The position numbers and the translations under genes are program-made. From CAJCBL01 sp035298965 (GTDB taxonomy: Bacteria > Verrucomicrobiota > Verrucomicrobiia > Opitutales > Opitutaceae): a DNA stretch of 46,703 bases. The stretch's first letter is position 1. Each line of letters begins with the position of its first letter. Shown here piece by piece: positions 1 to 12,276 of the stretch. The stretch lies in the NCBI GenBank assembly GCA_035298965.1, contig DATGXO010000071.1, forward strand, positions 1 to 46,703. The letters are read 5' to 3'. The notes under the pieces are model-generated. The model made no database searches, was not told the DNA's origin, and saw only the letters and a list, made by a program, of their open reading frames with translations.

Positions 1-642
1 CTCGAGCAACTGGACGCGGCGGAGGACGACCTCCTGCTTGTCGAGCTTCATGTTCGGGATGCCGTACATGAGGAGGCCGCCCGGGCGGTCGGCGCGTTCG
101 AAGACGGTGACGGTGTGGCCGACCTTGTTGAGCTGGGCGGCGGCGGCGAGACCGGACGGGCCGGAACCGACGACGGCGACTTTCTTGCCGGTGCGGGTTT
201 TCGGCGCCTCGGGGAGGACCCAGCCTTCATCCCAGCCCTTGTCGATGATCGCGCACTCGATGTTCTTGATCGTGACGGGCGGGTTGATGATGCCGAGCGT
301 GCAGGAACCCTCGCAAGGAGCGGGGCAGACGCGGCCGGTGAACTCCGGGAAGTTGTTCGTGCGGTGGAGGCGGCGGAGCGCCTCCTGCCACTGGCCGCGG
401 AAGACGAGATCGTTCCACTCGGGGATCAGGTTGTGGACGGGGCAACCCGAGGCCATGCCGCTGATGAGCTTGCCGGTATGGCAGAACGGGATGCCGCAAT
501 CCATGCAGCGCGCGCCTTGGTTGCGGAGTTTCTTCTCCTCCATGTGGAGGTGGAATTCCTTCCAGTCGCGCACGCGCTCAAGCGGCGGACGGTCGACGGG
601 AATTTCGCGGAGATACTCAATGAATCCGGTTGGCTTGCCCAT
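1..642 (-). CDS. gltD: Glutamate synthase small subunit (partial, 3' end outside window)
   Basis: The first 214 residues are visible. GltD is the NADPH-dependent small subunit of glutamate synthase; it takes electrons from NAD(P)H through FAD and Fe-S clusters to GltB, which makes glutamate from glutamine and 2-oxoglutarate. The N-terminal part has the Cys pattern of the Fe-S domain (CMDCGIPFC, then GCPVHNLIPEW, then CPAPCEGSC). It is followed by the FAD-binding glycine motif VVGSGPSGLAAAAQL and the usual ERADRPGGLLMYGIP stretch. The start is ATG at 642 (MGKPTGFIEYLREIP). It lies 48 nt after the gltB stop, so gltB-gltD is probably one transcript. No purine-rich ribosome-binding site precedes the start; a heptamer repeat does. 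Confidence 0.95.
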   Translation of the reverse strand, partial: MGKPTGFIEYLREIPVDRPPLERVRDWKEFHLHMEEKKLRNQGARCMDCGIPFCHTGKLISGMASGCPVHNLIPEWNDLVFRGQWQEALRRLHRTNNFPEFTGRVCPAPCEGSCTLGIINPPVTIKNIECAIIDKGWDEGWVLPEAPKTRTGKKVAVVGSGPSGLAAAAQLNKVGHTVTVFERADRPGGLLMYGIPNMKLDKQEVVLRRVQLLE

Positions 643-648
643 GGGAGA

Positions 649-690
649 GGAGGCTGGAGGCTAGAGGCGAGGGGCCAGAGTGGGTGTGGG
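649..690 (-). repeat. Degenerate heptamer array in the gltB/gltD spacer
   Basis: Six consecutive 7-nt units fill the spacer from the gltB stop almost to the gltD start. Read on the plus strand, the first two units (649-655 and 656-662) are both GGAGGCT, and the next ones drift (AGAGGCG, AGGGGCC). On the mRNA strand the region is pyrimidine-rich, the opposite of a Shine-Dalgarno sequence. It belongs to the same kind of element as 15533-15611, 28394-28428, 31156-31250 and 34111-34214. Confidence 0.75.
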
Positions 691-5313
<4,623 letters not shown>

Positions 5314-5342
5314 TCCGTGAAGTGTGGTCGAGAGGGACGGAG

Positions 5343-5377
5343 GGTGACTTTGGGAGGCGCCGCGGAAAATAGTCACC
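5343..5377 (-). promoter_or_regulatory. Inverted repeat in the gltB leader
   Basis: GGTGACT (5343-5349) and AGTCACC (5371-5377) are a perfect 7-bp inverted repeat around 21 nt, just upstream of gltB and next to the terminator at 5385. It could be an operator or an RNA stem in the leader. No recognisable promoter boxes were found beside it. Its function is unknown. Confidence 0.35.
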
Positions 5378-5405
5378 AAAAAATACGCGGTAGGCCGCGT
5401 TTTTT
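5378..5405 (-). terminator. Rho-independent terminator after the glutaredoxin-like gene
   Basis: The stem ACGCGG/CCGCGT (5385-5390 and 5395-5400, 4-nt loop) is flanked by an A run on one side and a T run on the other. It can therefore work on either strand. On the minus strand it ends the transcript of the gene at 5502-5840 and isolates it from gltB. A second stem, ACGGC/GCCGT (5411-5425) followed by GTTTTTT (5426-5432), points toward the plus strand although no plus-strand gene precedes it. Confidence 0.7.
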
Positions 5406-5501
5406 CGTGAACGGCGCGCAGCCGTGTTTTTTCCAGTGCCGTGGGAACGGCCTGAAGGCGACTCAGAGGTCTGTCGTTTCGGCCCCGACGGGGGCCGCGG
5501 C

Positions 5502-5840
5502 TCAGAAGAAGCGGATCGGCTCGCCCGCGAGCCGCGCCTGCTCTTCGTCGTGCGAACAACCGCTCGAGATCGGCGCCTCGGGCAGCGTGGAGTTTGGCTG
5601 CACGAGATTGTTCGCCAGGAGGTAGTTCTCGACCTCCTCGCCACTCACGTCCGCGAGCATCACGCCGTCGACCTCGACACACGGCGAGAGCGGCTGGCCG
5701 GAGCGGCGCACCATCTCGGCGTAGAGATCGGGGTTGTTGAAGATGTCGCAGTCCTCGAAAGGAAGATCGTATTTCCGCAGGATCGCGCGGACGCCATTGC
5801 TCCAGCCGCAGTGCGGCTTCAGATAGGCTTTGATGTTCAT
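5502..5840 (-). CDS. Glutaredoxin-like protein (CGWS active site)
   Basis: A 112-residue thioredoxin-fold protein. The N-terminus MNIKAYLKPHCGWSNGVRA matches the first strand and active-site loop of glutaredoxins. The usual CPYC is CGWS, so only one active-site Cys remains (monothiol-like). The cis-Pro loop is at QPLSPCVEVDG and the following G-E-E segment fits the glutathione-binding part of the fold. The C-terminal 30 residues carry another Cys (SSGCSHDEEQ). It is a single-gene unit with its own terminator. The role is probably thiol-disulfide exchange or Fe-S handling in the cytoplasm; the specific partner cannot be told. Confidence 0.85.
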   Translation of the reverse strand: MNIKAYLKPHCGWSNGVRAILRKYDLPFEDCDIFNNPDLYAEMVRRSGQPLSPCVEVDGVMLADVSGEEVENYLLANNLVQPNSTLPEAPISSGCSHDEEQARLAGEPIRFF

Positions 5841-6003
5841 ACCAAGCGGTGAGTGGGGGTTCGGTTCGAGTAGGGAAAGGCGGCGGCTGCTCGGCCTTCA
5901 AGCGCAAGCTTACACATAGTTTTCCAAGCGCAACCGTTCCGTCTGCGCGCGGCCGTGGCAAATTTTCTAGCCGGCCCGCACGGCTTCGCCTAAACCCGCC
6001 GCC

Positions 6004-7029
6004 ATGAAGCTACTCGTGACCGGCGCGGCCGGGTTTGTCGGCTCGCACGTCTGCCACCGCCTGCTCACTTCGCCTGGTCAACCCGAGGTGCTCGGCATCG
6101 ACAACGTCAACGACTACTACTCGGTCGCCCTCAAGCGCGCGCGGCTCGCCCGGCTCGAGGGGCGCGAGGGCTTCCGTTTCGCGCAGGCCGATTTCGCCGA
6201 CGCGCCCGCGTTGCACTCGCTCGTCGCCAGCTTCAAACCCGACTACATCATCCACCTCGGTGCCCAGGCCGGCGTGCGCTACAGCCTCACGCATCCCGAG
6301 GCCTACGTGCACAGCAACCTCATCGGCTTCGGCAACATCCTCGAGGCCGCGCGCCGCCACCCGCCGAAGCATCTCGTCTTCGCCTCGTCCTCCAGCGTGT
6401 ACGGCGCCGGAGTGCCCACGCCGTTCCGCGAGGAAGCGGTGAGCGAGCCGCTTTCGTTTTACGCCGCGACGAAACGCGCCAACGAGCACATGGCCTTCAG
6501 CTACGCGCATGTCCACGGCCTGCGTTGCACCGGCCTGCGGTTCTTCACCGTCTACGGCCCGTGGGGCCGGCCCGATATGAGCCCGATCATGTTCGCCCGC
6601 GCCATCCTCGCCGGTGAGACGATCAAGCTCTGGAACTACGGCAAATACCGCCGCGACTTCACGTTCGTCGACGACATTGTTTCCGGCGTCCTGAAACTCA
6701 CGCTCTCCCCTCGCCCACCCACTCCGGAGGTCGAGCCGGGCGCCGAGGCGCAGCCGCCCGCCGCGCCGTACGACGTCTTCAACATCGGCAACAACCGCCC
6801 CGTCGAGATGCTGCTCTTCGTGCAGATGCTCGAGTCGCTCCTTGGCAAAAAGGCGAAGGTCGAGCTCCTCCCGCCCCAGCCCACCGAGATGCCGGAGACC
6901 TGCGCCGATCTCTCGCGCATCCAGGCTGCCGTCGGCTACGCGCCGAAGACGCCGCTCGAGGAAGGTCTCCGCCAGCTCGTCGAGTGGGTCCGTGAATACT
7001 ACGGCCCGACCGGCGCCGAGACGGCCTGA
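6004..7029 (+). CDS. NAD-dependent epimerase/dehydratase (UDP-glucuronate 4-epimerase-like)
   Basis: A 341-residue extended short-chain dehydrogenase. It starts with the NAD-binding motif VTGAAGFVGSH, has the serine of the catalytic site in ASSSSVYGAG, the YxxxK pair in FYAATKRANEH, and the substrate-side motif GLRFFTVYGPWGRPDMSP. That last motif and the DNVNDYYSVALKRARL segment are typical of UDP-glucuronate 4-epimerases, which act on nucleotide sugars for surface polysaccharide. The last 37 nt of the gene occur again at 7883-7919. The gene once probably ended tail-to-tail with the gene now at 7889-9010, before the PEP-CTERM gene came between them. Confidence 0.9.
   Translation: MKLLVTGAAGFVGSHVCHRLLTSPGQPEVLGIDNVNDYYSVALKRARLARLEGREGFRFAQADFADAPALHSLVASFKPDYIIHLGAQAGVRYSLTHPEAYVHSNLIGFGNILEAARRHPPKHLVFASSSSVYGAGVPTPFREEAVSEPLSFYAATKRANEHMAFSYAHVHGLRCTGLRFFTVYGPWGRPDMSPIMFARAILAGETIKLWNYGKYRRDFTFVDDIVSGVLKLTLSPRPPTPEVEPGAEAQPPAAPYDVFNIGNNRPVEMLLFVQMLESLLGKKAKVELLPPQPTEMPETCADLSRIQAAVGYAPKTPLEEGLRQLVEWVREYYGPTGAETA
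6993..7029. repeat. 37-bp direct repeat, left copy
   Basis: The 3' end of the epimerase gene. Positions 6993-7020 are identical to 7883-7910, and 7022-7029 to 7912-7919, with one mismatch between the two blocks. The copies are 890 bp apart and bracket the PEP-CTERM gene. Confidence 0.9.
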
Positions 7030-7136
7030 GAGGATGGCGAGCGAGCGAAGGCGGCCCCTGCAGAGGGATCGTCGCCGTGGGTAACGAGTTCCATAGCACA
7101 GCGTCGCGGAAACTTTGTTGACAGTGTATTTGAGGA

Positions 7137-7164
7137 ACGGGTTTGCTCGGCCAAGCAAACCCGT
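7137..7164. other. Perfect 11-bp stem-loop upstream of the PEP-CTERM gene
   Basis: ACGGGTTTGCT (7137-7147) pairs perfectly with AGCAAACCCGT (7154-7164) around a 6-nt loop. No T run follows, so a simple terminator is unlikely on sequence grounds. It lies 21 nt before the GTG start at 7186 and could be a leader stem or an operator. Confidence 0.6.
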
Positions 7165-7185
7165 CCCCCTAGGATTCCATACAAC

Positions 7186-7815
7186 GTGAAACTGCTGTCT
7201 TCCCTGCTCGCCCTCCTTGTGGCTTCAACCTCCACCTTGGCCCAGACCACCATTGTCTGGGACAACTTCTCCGCCGGAGACACCTATTCCAGTTCCGGTG
7301 CCTGGGCGGGTATGTCCGGAGGTACCGCCTACGGCACGGCGAGCGCCTTCACTCCCACTGCGAGCGGGCAGTTCGATTCGTTCACAGCGGCGATCCACAG
7401 CATCAACACGAGCGCGTTTAGGCCGTTCACTCTCACGCTCACCACCAGCGTCGATGGCAAGTTCGGCACGACTCTATGGACGACCGCCACCCAAACGATC
7501 GGCAATTCTAGTGCGGGCCTGTTTTCGCTTACCGACATCGGTGGCCCGGCGCTTTCCGCCGGCACCGAGTACTGGATGATCCTCACCTCGACTGCCGATG
7601 GAGCGGCCGTGAATTGGCGCTCCGCGCTTCCCGGCAATCCTGCCGGAACTACTTCCGTCGCGAATCTGGGCTCCTCCACCAATTACTACACAGGCGCCGA
7701 TGGTCGGGTTATGCGCGTGGGCGTCTCGGCCATCCCTGAGCCGTCGACCTACGCGATGTGCTGTGGTGTTGCCGTCCTTGGCTTTGCCATGATTCGCCGT
7801 CGGTTCGTCCGCTGA
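7186..7815 (+). CDS. PEP-CTERM sorting-domain protein
   Basis: A 209-residue secreted protein with a GTG start. It has a signal peptide (MKLLSSLLALLVASTSTLAQ), a Thr/Ser/Gly-rich beta-type middle region (about 22-185) without a recognised catalytic motif, and a C-terminal PEP-CTERM tripartite signal: IPEPSTYAM, a hydrophobic helix and a final RRRFVR. PEP-CTERM proteins are processed by an exosortase during export in Gram-negative bacteria; no exosortase is in this window. Base composition looks somewhat less GC-rich than its neighbours. Flanking 37-bp direct repeats suggest the gene arrived as an insert. A terminator follows. Confidence 0.9.
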   Translation: MKLLSSLLALLVASTSTLAQTTIVWDNFSAGDTYSSSGAWAGMSGGTAYGTASAFTPTASGQFDSFTAAIHSINTSAFRPFTLTLTTSVDGKFGTTLWTTATQTIGNSSAGLFSLTDIGGPALSAGTEYWMILTSTADGAAVNWRSALPGNPAGTTSVANLGSSTNYYTGADGRVMRVGVSAIPEPSTYAMCCGVAVLGFAMIRRRFVR

Positions 7816-7839
7816 AACGGCCGCACTCATGTCGTCTTT

Positions 7840-7870
7840 GCCCGTCGCGCCGATCGCGACGGGCTTTTTG
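7840..7870 (+). terminator. Rho-independent terminator after the PEP-CTERM gene
   Basis: GCCCGTCGCG (7840-7849) pairs perfectly with CGCGACGGGC (7855-7864) around a 5-nt loop and is followed by TTTTT. It lies 25 nt after the PEP-CTERM stop codon. Confidence 0.9.
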
Positions 7871-7882
7871 TTGCCGCTACGC

Positions 7883-7919
7883 TGAATACTACGGCCCGAC
7901 CGGCGCCGAGCCGGCCTGA
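7883..7919. repeat. 37-bp direct repeat, right copy
   Basis: Matches the 3' end of the epimerase gene (6993-7029) with one mismatch. It holds the stop codon and last residues of the minus-strand gene at 7889-9010. The original arrangement was therefore probably two convergent genes overlapping by about 30-40 bp. Confidence 0.9.
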
Positions 7920-9010
7920 AGCGGCGCGGGCGTTCGCTTCTCCGCCCGCAGCTGCGCGAGCCGCGCCGACCACGCCTCGGCGTCGCGTTCGTGGCCGAGC
8001 CGGCGGGCCGCGGCCACGGCGAGCTCGAGAAACTCCGGCTCGTCGTCCTTGAGCGCGAGCGCACGGCGCAGCCGTTTCTCCGCGGCCGACAACTCGCCCG
8101 TCGCCAACTCGCGCCGCGCAAGCGACGCCAGATAGTACGGATTGCGTTCTCGATAACGCTCGGTCTTGCGCTCCAGCGCCTCCGCGCGCGCCGTCTCGCC
8201 GGACGCACGGTAGAGCGGCGCGAGCGCAGCGATCGCCTTCAGCTCCCGCGGCTCCTCGCGTAGCGCGCGTTCGTAGCAGGCGCGCGCCGCCACCGTGTCG
8301 CCGCGGAGCGCATGCAGGCTGCCGAGGTTCACCCAGCCGACGGCGTAGCCCGGTGCGATCTGCGTCGCGAGCTCGAGGAGCGGCTGCGCACCGGCGGGGT
8401 CGCGCGCGCCGAGCCGCTGCACGCCGATGTTGCTGTAGAACATCGCGAACGCGTGGGCGTCGCTCACCGGCCGCGCCACCGTAAGCGCGCCACCGGCGCC
8501 GGGCGTCGGCAGAAGGTCGAGCATTACATTGCCGGTTTCAGTGCGCACGACGACGTTGAGGTGCCGGAACTCCGCCACCACCTGTCCCACGCGATCCCAC
8601 TGCGGCTCGGTGCGGACCTCGTTGAAACGGGCGACGAGCCCGTATTCACGTGCCACGGCCACGAGGAGGATCGAGAACGCCACGCAGTCGCCCTGCCGCC
8701 GCCGGAATGTTTCGCGCGCGGCGAACGTGCCGTCCTCGCGGTAGGTGAAACCAAGTTCGCCCGGATCGAGGAGCGCGTCGACGATCGCATCGACGCGCTC
8801 CGCCTCGGAAGTGTTGCGGGGTACCCGCGATGAGAAGAACCGGCGCGCGTCGTCATCGAGCCGTAGCAGTTCGTGCCAGTCGGCGGGCACCTCCGCCGCG
8901 GCGGGCGCGTGCTCCGGCCCGGCCAGCGAGTACGCCGCTGCCGACAACACGCCGAGGACGCCGAGCAACGCGGCGCGTTTGCGACGGAAAAACGCGGTGG
9001 GGTGCAGCAT
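7889..9010 (-). CDS. Transglutaminase-like/TPR secreted or membrane-anchored protein, copy 1
   Basis: 373 residues. After a basic start and one hydrophobic helix (about 13-32) there is a transglutaminase-like fold: Cys in RRRQGDCVAFSILLVAVARE, His in VAEFRHLNVVV, and an acidic residue in VMLDLLPTP. This is the expected Cys-His-Asp order. From about 185 onward come TPR-like helical repeats (YAVGWVNLGSLHALRGD; AARACYERALREEP; LSAAEKRLRRALALKDD). The protein probably acts in the periplasm on or with peptide substrates, but the reaction is unknown. It is paralogous over its whole length to the gene at 9080-10210. Its last residues are coded by the right copy of the 37-bp repeat. Confidence 0.85.
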   Translation of the reverse strand: MLHPTAFFRRKRAALLGVLGVLSAAAYSLAGPEHAPAAAEVPADWHELLRLDDDARRFFSSRVPRNTSEAERVDAIVDALLDPGELGFTYREDGTFAARETFRRRQGDCVAFSILLVAVAREYGLVARFNEVRTEPQWDRVGQVVAEFRHLNVVVRTETGNVMLDLLPTPGAGGALTVARPVSDAHAFAMFYSNIGVQRLGARDPAGAQPLLELATQIAPGYAVGWVNLGSLHALRGDTVAARACYERALREEPRELKAIAALAPLYRASGETARAEALERKTERYRERNPYYLASLARRELATGELSAAEKRLRRALALKDDEPEFLELAVAAARRLGHERDAEAWSARLAQLRAEKRTPAPLQAGSAPVGP

Positions 9011-9079
9011 GGCGGGATGATGCTGGAGGGAAGGTGCCGCACAGGGCCGGGTGCGGCAAATCCCGTAGCGGGAGCAGGC

Positions 9080-10210
9080 TCAGCGCCCGACCGCTGCGAT
9101 TGCACCGCGCGCGTCATCGAGCCGGCGGGCCCAACGGTCGGCCTCGCGTTCCGCGCCGAGCCGGCGTGAGACCTCGATCATCACCTCGTAGAGTTCCGGT
9201 TCGTCGCGCTTGAGCCAGATGGCGCGAGCGAGATGGCGGCGTGCGGCATCGGGGCGGCCGCGCTCGAGTTCGTCTCGTGCGACGGCGAGCAGGTAATAGG
9301 GATTGTTCTCTCGGTACCTGCGGACGCGGCGCTCGAGGCGCTCGGCTTCGGCGATGCGACCGGCGCGGCGTTCGATGCGCGCCAACCCGCTCAGCGCCGA
9401 CATCGTGCGCGGGCCGTTGGCGAGCGCGCGTTTGAAGCACTGGCTGGCGAGCTCCGGTTCGTCGGCGAGCAGGTGGGCGCAACCGAGATTGGTCCACGCG
9501 CCGCTGAAGGTCGGATCGATCGTCGCGGCGCGTTCGAGCAGCGCGAGGGCCGCTTCGCGATCACCGACGGCGAGGCGGTACACGCCGGCGTTGGTGTAGG
9601 CGCTGGCCCACGCGCGTTCGTCGCTCACGACCGTCGCCGACCGGCGCGAAGCGCGCAGATCGTCGGGCATGATCAGGTCGAGCTCGTAACCGCCGTCGCC
9701 GCTCTCGACCCGGACGTTGAGGTGCCGGCTTTCGAGCACGATCGAGCCGATCCGGCTCCAACGGGGATCGACCTCGACCTCGTTGAACTGTGCCGGGATG
9801 CCGTACGCGCGGGCGACGGCGACGACGAGCATCGAGTAGGCGACGCAGTTTCCGGCGCGCCGGCGGAACGTCTCGCGCACGTCCCACACGCCATCGGCCA
9901 CATAGCGAAAGTGCAGGCCGTGTTCGCCGAGGATCGCGTTGCAGATCTCGTCGAGCCGTGTCTCCAGGGACGCGCGACGGTGCACGCGCGCTTCGAAGAA
10001 CGCGAGCATCTCGGGAGTGAGCCGCAGCATCTCGCGCGGGTCGTCGGGCAGGCGGTAGCTTGGCGCGGCGGGAGTGCTGGCCGGTTCGCCCGCGTTGGCG
10101 GATCCGCGGAGCAGCGCGGGGACGGCGGCGAACAACGTGGCAAACAGCAGGTGGCGGAAGAATGCGGTGAAGCGGACGCGGGTCGGAGCGATGGTAGGTG
10201 ACGAGGTCAT
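9080..10210 (-). CDS. Transglutaminase-like/TPR protein, copy 2
   Basis: 376 residues, starting at MTSSPTIAPTRVRF (ATG at 10210). An in-frame extension to 10492 exists but lacks similarity to the paralogue. A signal peptide or anchor spans about 14-38 (FRHLLFATLFAAVPALLRGS). The catalytic-type residues are again present: RRRAGNCVAYSMLVVAVARA (Cys), LESRHLNVRVES (His) and YELDLIMPDD (Asp). The C-terminal half has TPR-like repeats (FSGAWTNLGCAHLLADEP; LASQCFKRALANGP). It lies 69 bp upstream of copy 1 in the same direction, so the pair is a tandem duplication and probably one transcript. The function is not established. Confidence 0.85.
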   Translation of the reverse strand: MTSSPTIAPTRVRFTAFFRHLLFATLFAAVPALLRGSANAGEPASTPAAPSYRLPDDPREMLRLTPEMLAFFEARVHRRASLETRLDEICNAILGEHGLHFRYVADGVWDVRETFRRRAGNCVAYSMLVVAVARAYGIPAQFNEVEVDPRWSRIGSIVLESRHLNVRVESGDGGYELDLIMPDDLRASRRSATVVSDERAWASAYTNAGVYRLAVGDREAALALLERAATIDPTFSGAWTNLGCAHLLADEPELASQCFKRALANGPRTMSALSGLARIERRAGRIAEAERLERRVRRYRENNPYYLLAVARDELERGRPDAARRHLARAIWLKRDEPELYEVMIEVSRRLGAEREADRWARRLDDARGAIAAVGR

Positions 10211-10238
10211 GGCGCGGGATCTCCGAGTGGGGTTTCGA

Positions 10239-10286
10239 ACCGAAGGCCGGCGGCGGGTTGGCGCCGTGATGGTGCCGGCCTTCGGT
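10239..10286. repeat. Perfect 13-bp inverted repeat between divergent genes
   Basis: ACCGAAGGCCGGC (10239-10251) pairs exactly with GCCGGCCTTCGGT (10274-10286). The 22-nt interval can itself form a GGCG/CGCC stem. It lies between the divergent genes at 9080-10210 and 10431-11655. It could be a REP-like element, an operator or a leader stem; the sequence does not decide. Confidence 0.7.
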
Positions 10287-10430
10287 CGTTTCCCGGCATA
10301 ACCCCACGCCGGGCCGGATTCCCGTGCTCCGCAGAGCGGGGACGGCGTTTTTCTCGGACGACCGGTCGCGCTCTGGATGGCATTGCCGGTTTGCACGGCG
10401 CCCGGGCCGGCCGCAGCTTCGCTGCCCGGA

Positions 10431-11655
10431 ATGAACTGGAACCAGATCGCCGTCGCGGCGCTCGCGACCATAACGCTCGTGGGCGTCGCCATCGGGCGCT
10501 ACCCCGCGCTGAAGATGAACCGCGCGACGATCGCTCTGGTGGGCGCGGTGCTCTTCGTCGCTTGCGGGCTCATGCCGCTCGAAGCCGCGTACCGCGCGGT
10601 CGATTGGAACACGATCCTGCTGCTCTTCGGGATGATGGTGCTGAACGTGAACCTGCGGATCGCGGGCTTCTTCCATCTCGTCAACTCGCACGTCATCCGC
10701 TTCGCGCGCACGCCGCGGCGCCTGTTGGCGTTGATCGTCTTTGTCTCGGGCACGCTTTCGGCGATCTTCCTGAACGACACGATCGTGCTCGTGTTCACTC
10801 CGCTAGTACTCGACCTGACCGCTTCGTTGAAGCGCAATCCCCTGCCCTATCTCGTCGGCCTCGTCACCGCGGCGAACATCGGTTCGGTGGCGACGATCAC
10901 CGGCAACCCGCAAAACATGCTCGTCGGCATTTCGTCCGGGATCGGCTTCGTCGACTTCGCCCGTGCGCTGGGGCCGATCGCGCTGCTCGGACTGGTGGTC
11001 GATTGGGCGGTGGTGGTGCTCGTCTATCGGAGCGAGTTCCGCGCGGAACGTTTCGCGGAGCGGCTCGAGCTTTCCGCCGCAGCACTACCGGCCGTTACTG
11101 CGGAAATCGATGCTCGCCACCGGGCTCATGTTGGTCGCGCTCGTCGCTGGCGCCCCGGTGCCGCTGGCCGCAGCCGCAGCGGCGGCGCTGCTGTTGATCA
11201 CGCGACGGCTCGAACCGGAGAAGGTGTTTCAGGAGATCGACTGGGCGTTGCTGGTGTTCTTCAGCGGGCTGTTCGTCGTGACGGGCGCGATCGAGCACAG
11301 CGGACTCGGCGCGCGGCTCTTCGCGGTGCTGCGGCCGTACGCCGATGCCGGCCCGGGGCCGCTCACGGTCGTCTCGCTGATTTTGAGCAACGTCGTGTCG
11401 AACGTGCCCGCGGTGATGCTCTTCCGGCCCGTCGTGCCGGGACTCAGCGATCCTCACGCGGCGTGGCTCACGCTCGCGATGGCGACGACGCTGGCGGGCA
11501 ATCTCACTCTGCTCGGCTCCGTGGCGAATCTGATCGTGGCCGAGACCGCGCGTCGCCGCGGCGTGCACCTCGGCTTCGTGGAATACCTGAAGGCCGGCAC
11601 ACCGGTCGCGATCCTCACGCTACTCTTGGGCGTGGCGTGGATCGCATGGGTGTGA
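10431..11655 (+). pseudogene. Anion transporter of the ArsB/CitM (YbiR-like) type, frameshifted
   Basis: Two overlapping frames together code one membrane transporter of about 407 residues. The first half starts at ATG 10431 (MNWNQIAVAALATITLVGVA) and carries the family motif ATITGNPQNMLVG. After about 11063-11086 the protein continues in the next frame as HYRPLLRKSMLATGLM and runs to TGA at 11655 with SNVVSNVPAVMLF and LAGNLTLLGSVANLIVAE, the mirrored second half. The interval has one base too many for a single frame. Either the gene is newly broken, a one-base sequence error is present, or there is frameshifting. Both halves look well conserved, which favours a recent event or an error. The predicted role is inorganic or organic anion transport at the inner membrane. 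Confidence 0.8.
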
Positions 11656-11771
11656 GGCGGATACGGGGCGCACGAGTGCGGCAGGCCGGCCGAATGCCGT
11701 TTGACTCGGCCCGCCCGCGCGGGAGGATCGGCCGTCCCCTTCTGTATCAACCCTCGCACGCAAAGGCACCC

Positions 11772-12275
11772 GTGAACGAAGAACTCTCCTCCCCTGTTCC
11801 ATTGCCCTCCGCTCCGCCCGCTGGTCTGGGCCGATTCAAGAAACACATCGTGCTCGGCGCCGTCTTCGGCGGGTTGCTCTCGAGCATCCCGCTGCTGAAC
11901 TGCCTGAACTTCTTCTTCTGCCTGCTCAACATGGCGGGCATCGCGTTGGCGCTCTCGATGTATTTCAAGGCCAACCCGAACGATCGCGCGACCAACGGTG
12001 AGGCGGCCCTCTTCGGCACGCTCGCCGGGGCGGGCGCGGGGTTGATCGCCGGTGTGCTCGGGTGGCTGCTCGGTATCCTTCTCGCGGGGGCGATGGCCGG
12101 CCTGATGGCTTCGCTGGCGGACAAGCTTCCCCCGCAGTTCGCGCAGCAGATGGCGATGCAGGGAACGATGAATCTCGTCATGATCCCGGTGCAGATCGTC
12201 CTCTTCGCCGGATTCGGCGCGCTCGGCGGGTTCCTTTCGCTGATCCTTTTCTTCAAGGACAAGCTGCGCACGTGA
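11772..12275 (+). CDS. Small membrane protein of unknown function
   Basis: 167 residues with a GTG start at 11772 (MNEELSSPVPLPSAPPAGL if initiated with Met). A Pro/Ser-rich cytoplasmic N-terminus is followed by about four hydrophobic segments (HIVLGAVFGGLLSSIPLL; FFFCLLNMAGIALALSMYF; the Gly/Ala-rich FGTLAGAGAGLIAGVLGWLL; and a last one near the C-terminus, LVMIPVQIVLFAGFGALGGF). The layout resembles small DUF-type membrane proteins, but I do not recognise a named family. The next gene starts 1 nt after the stop, so the two are probably co-translated. Confidence 0.75.
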   Translation: MNEELSSPVPLPSAPPAGLGRFKKHIVLGAVFGGLLSSIPLLNCLNFFFCLLNMAGIALALSMYFKANPNDRATNGEAALFGTLAGAGAGLIAGVLGWLLGILLAGAMAGLMASLADKLPPQFAQQMAMQGTMNLVMIPVQIVLFAGFGALGGFLSLILFFKDKLRT

Positions 12276-12276
12276 G

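Noticed and set aside
7118..7123. TTGACA as -35 box for the PEP-CTERM gene
   Set aside because: No -10-like sequence lies at 16-18 bp downstream; the stem-loop at 7137-7164 occupies that place.
10376..10393. TGGCATTGCCGGTTTGCA as a sigma-54 promoter
   Set aside because: The GG-to-GC spacing is 2 bp too long for RpoN.
10377..12275. Single 632-codon frame covering the transporter and the following membrane protein
   Set aside because: The middle of this frame is an out-of-frame reading of the transporter's second half; it is two genes joined by a frameshift artefact.
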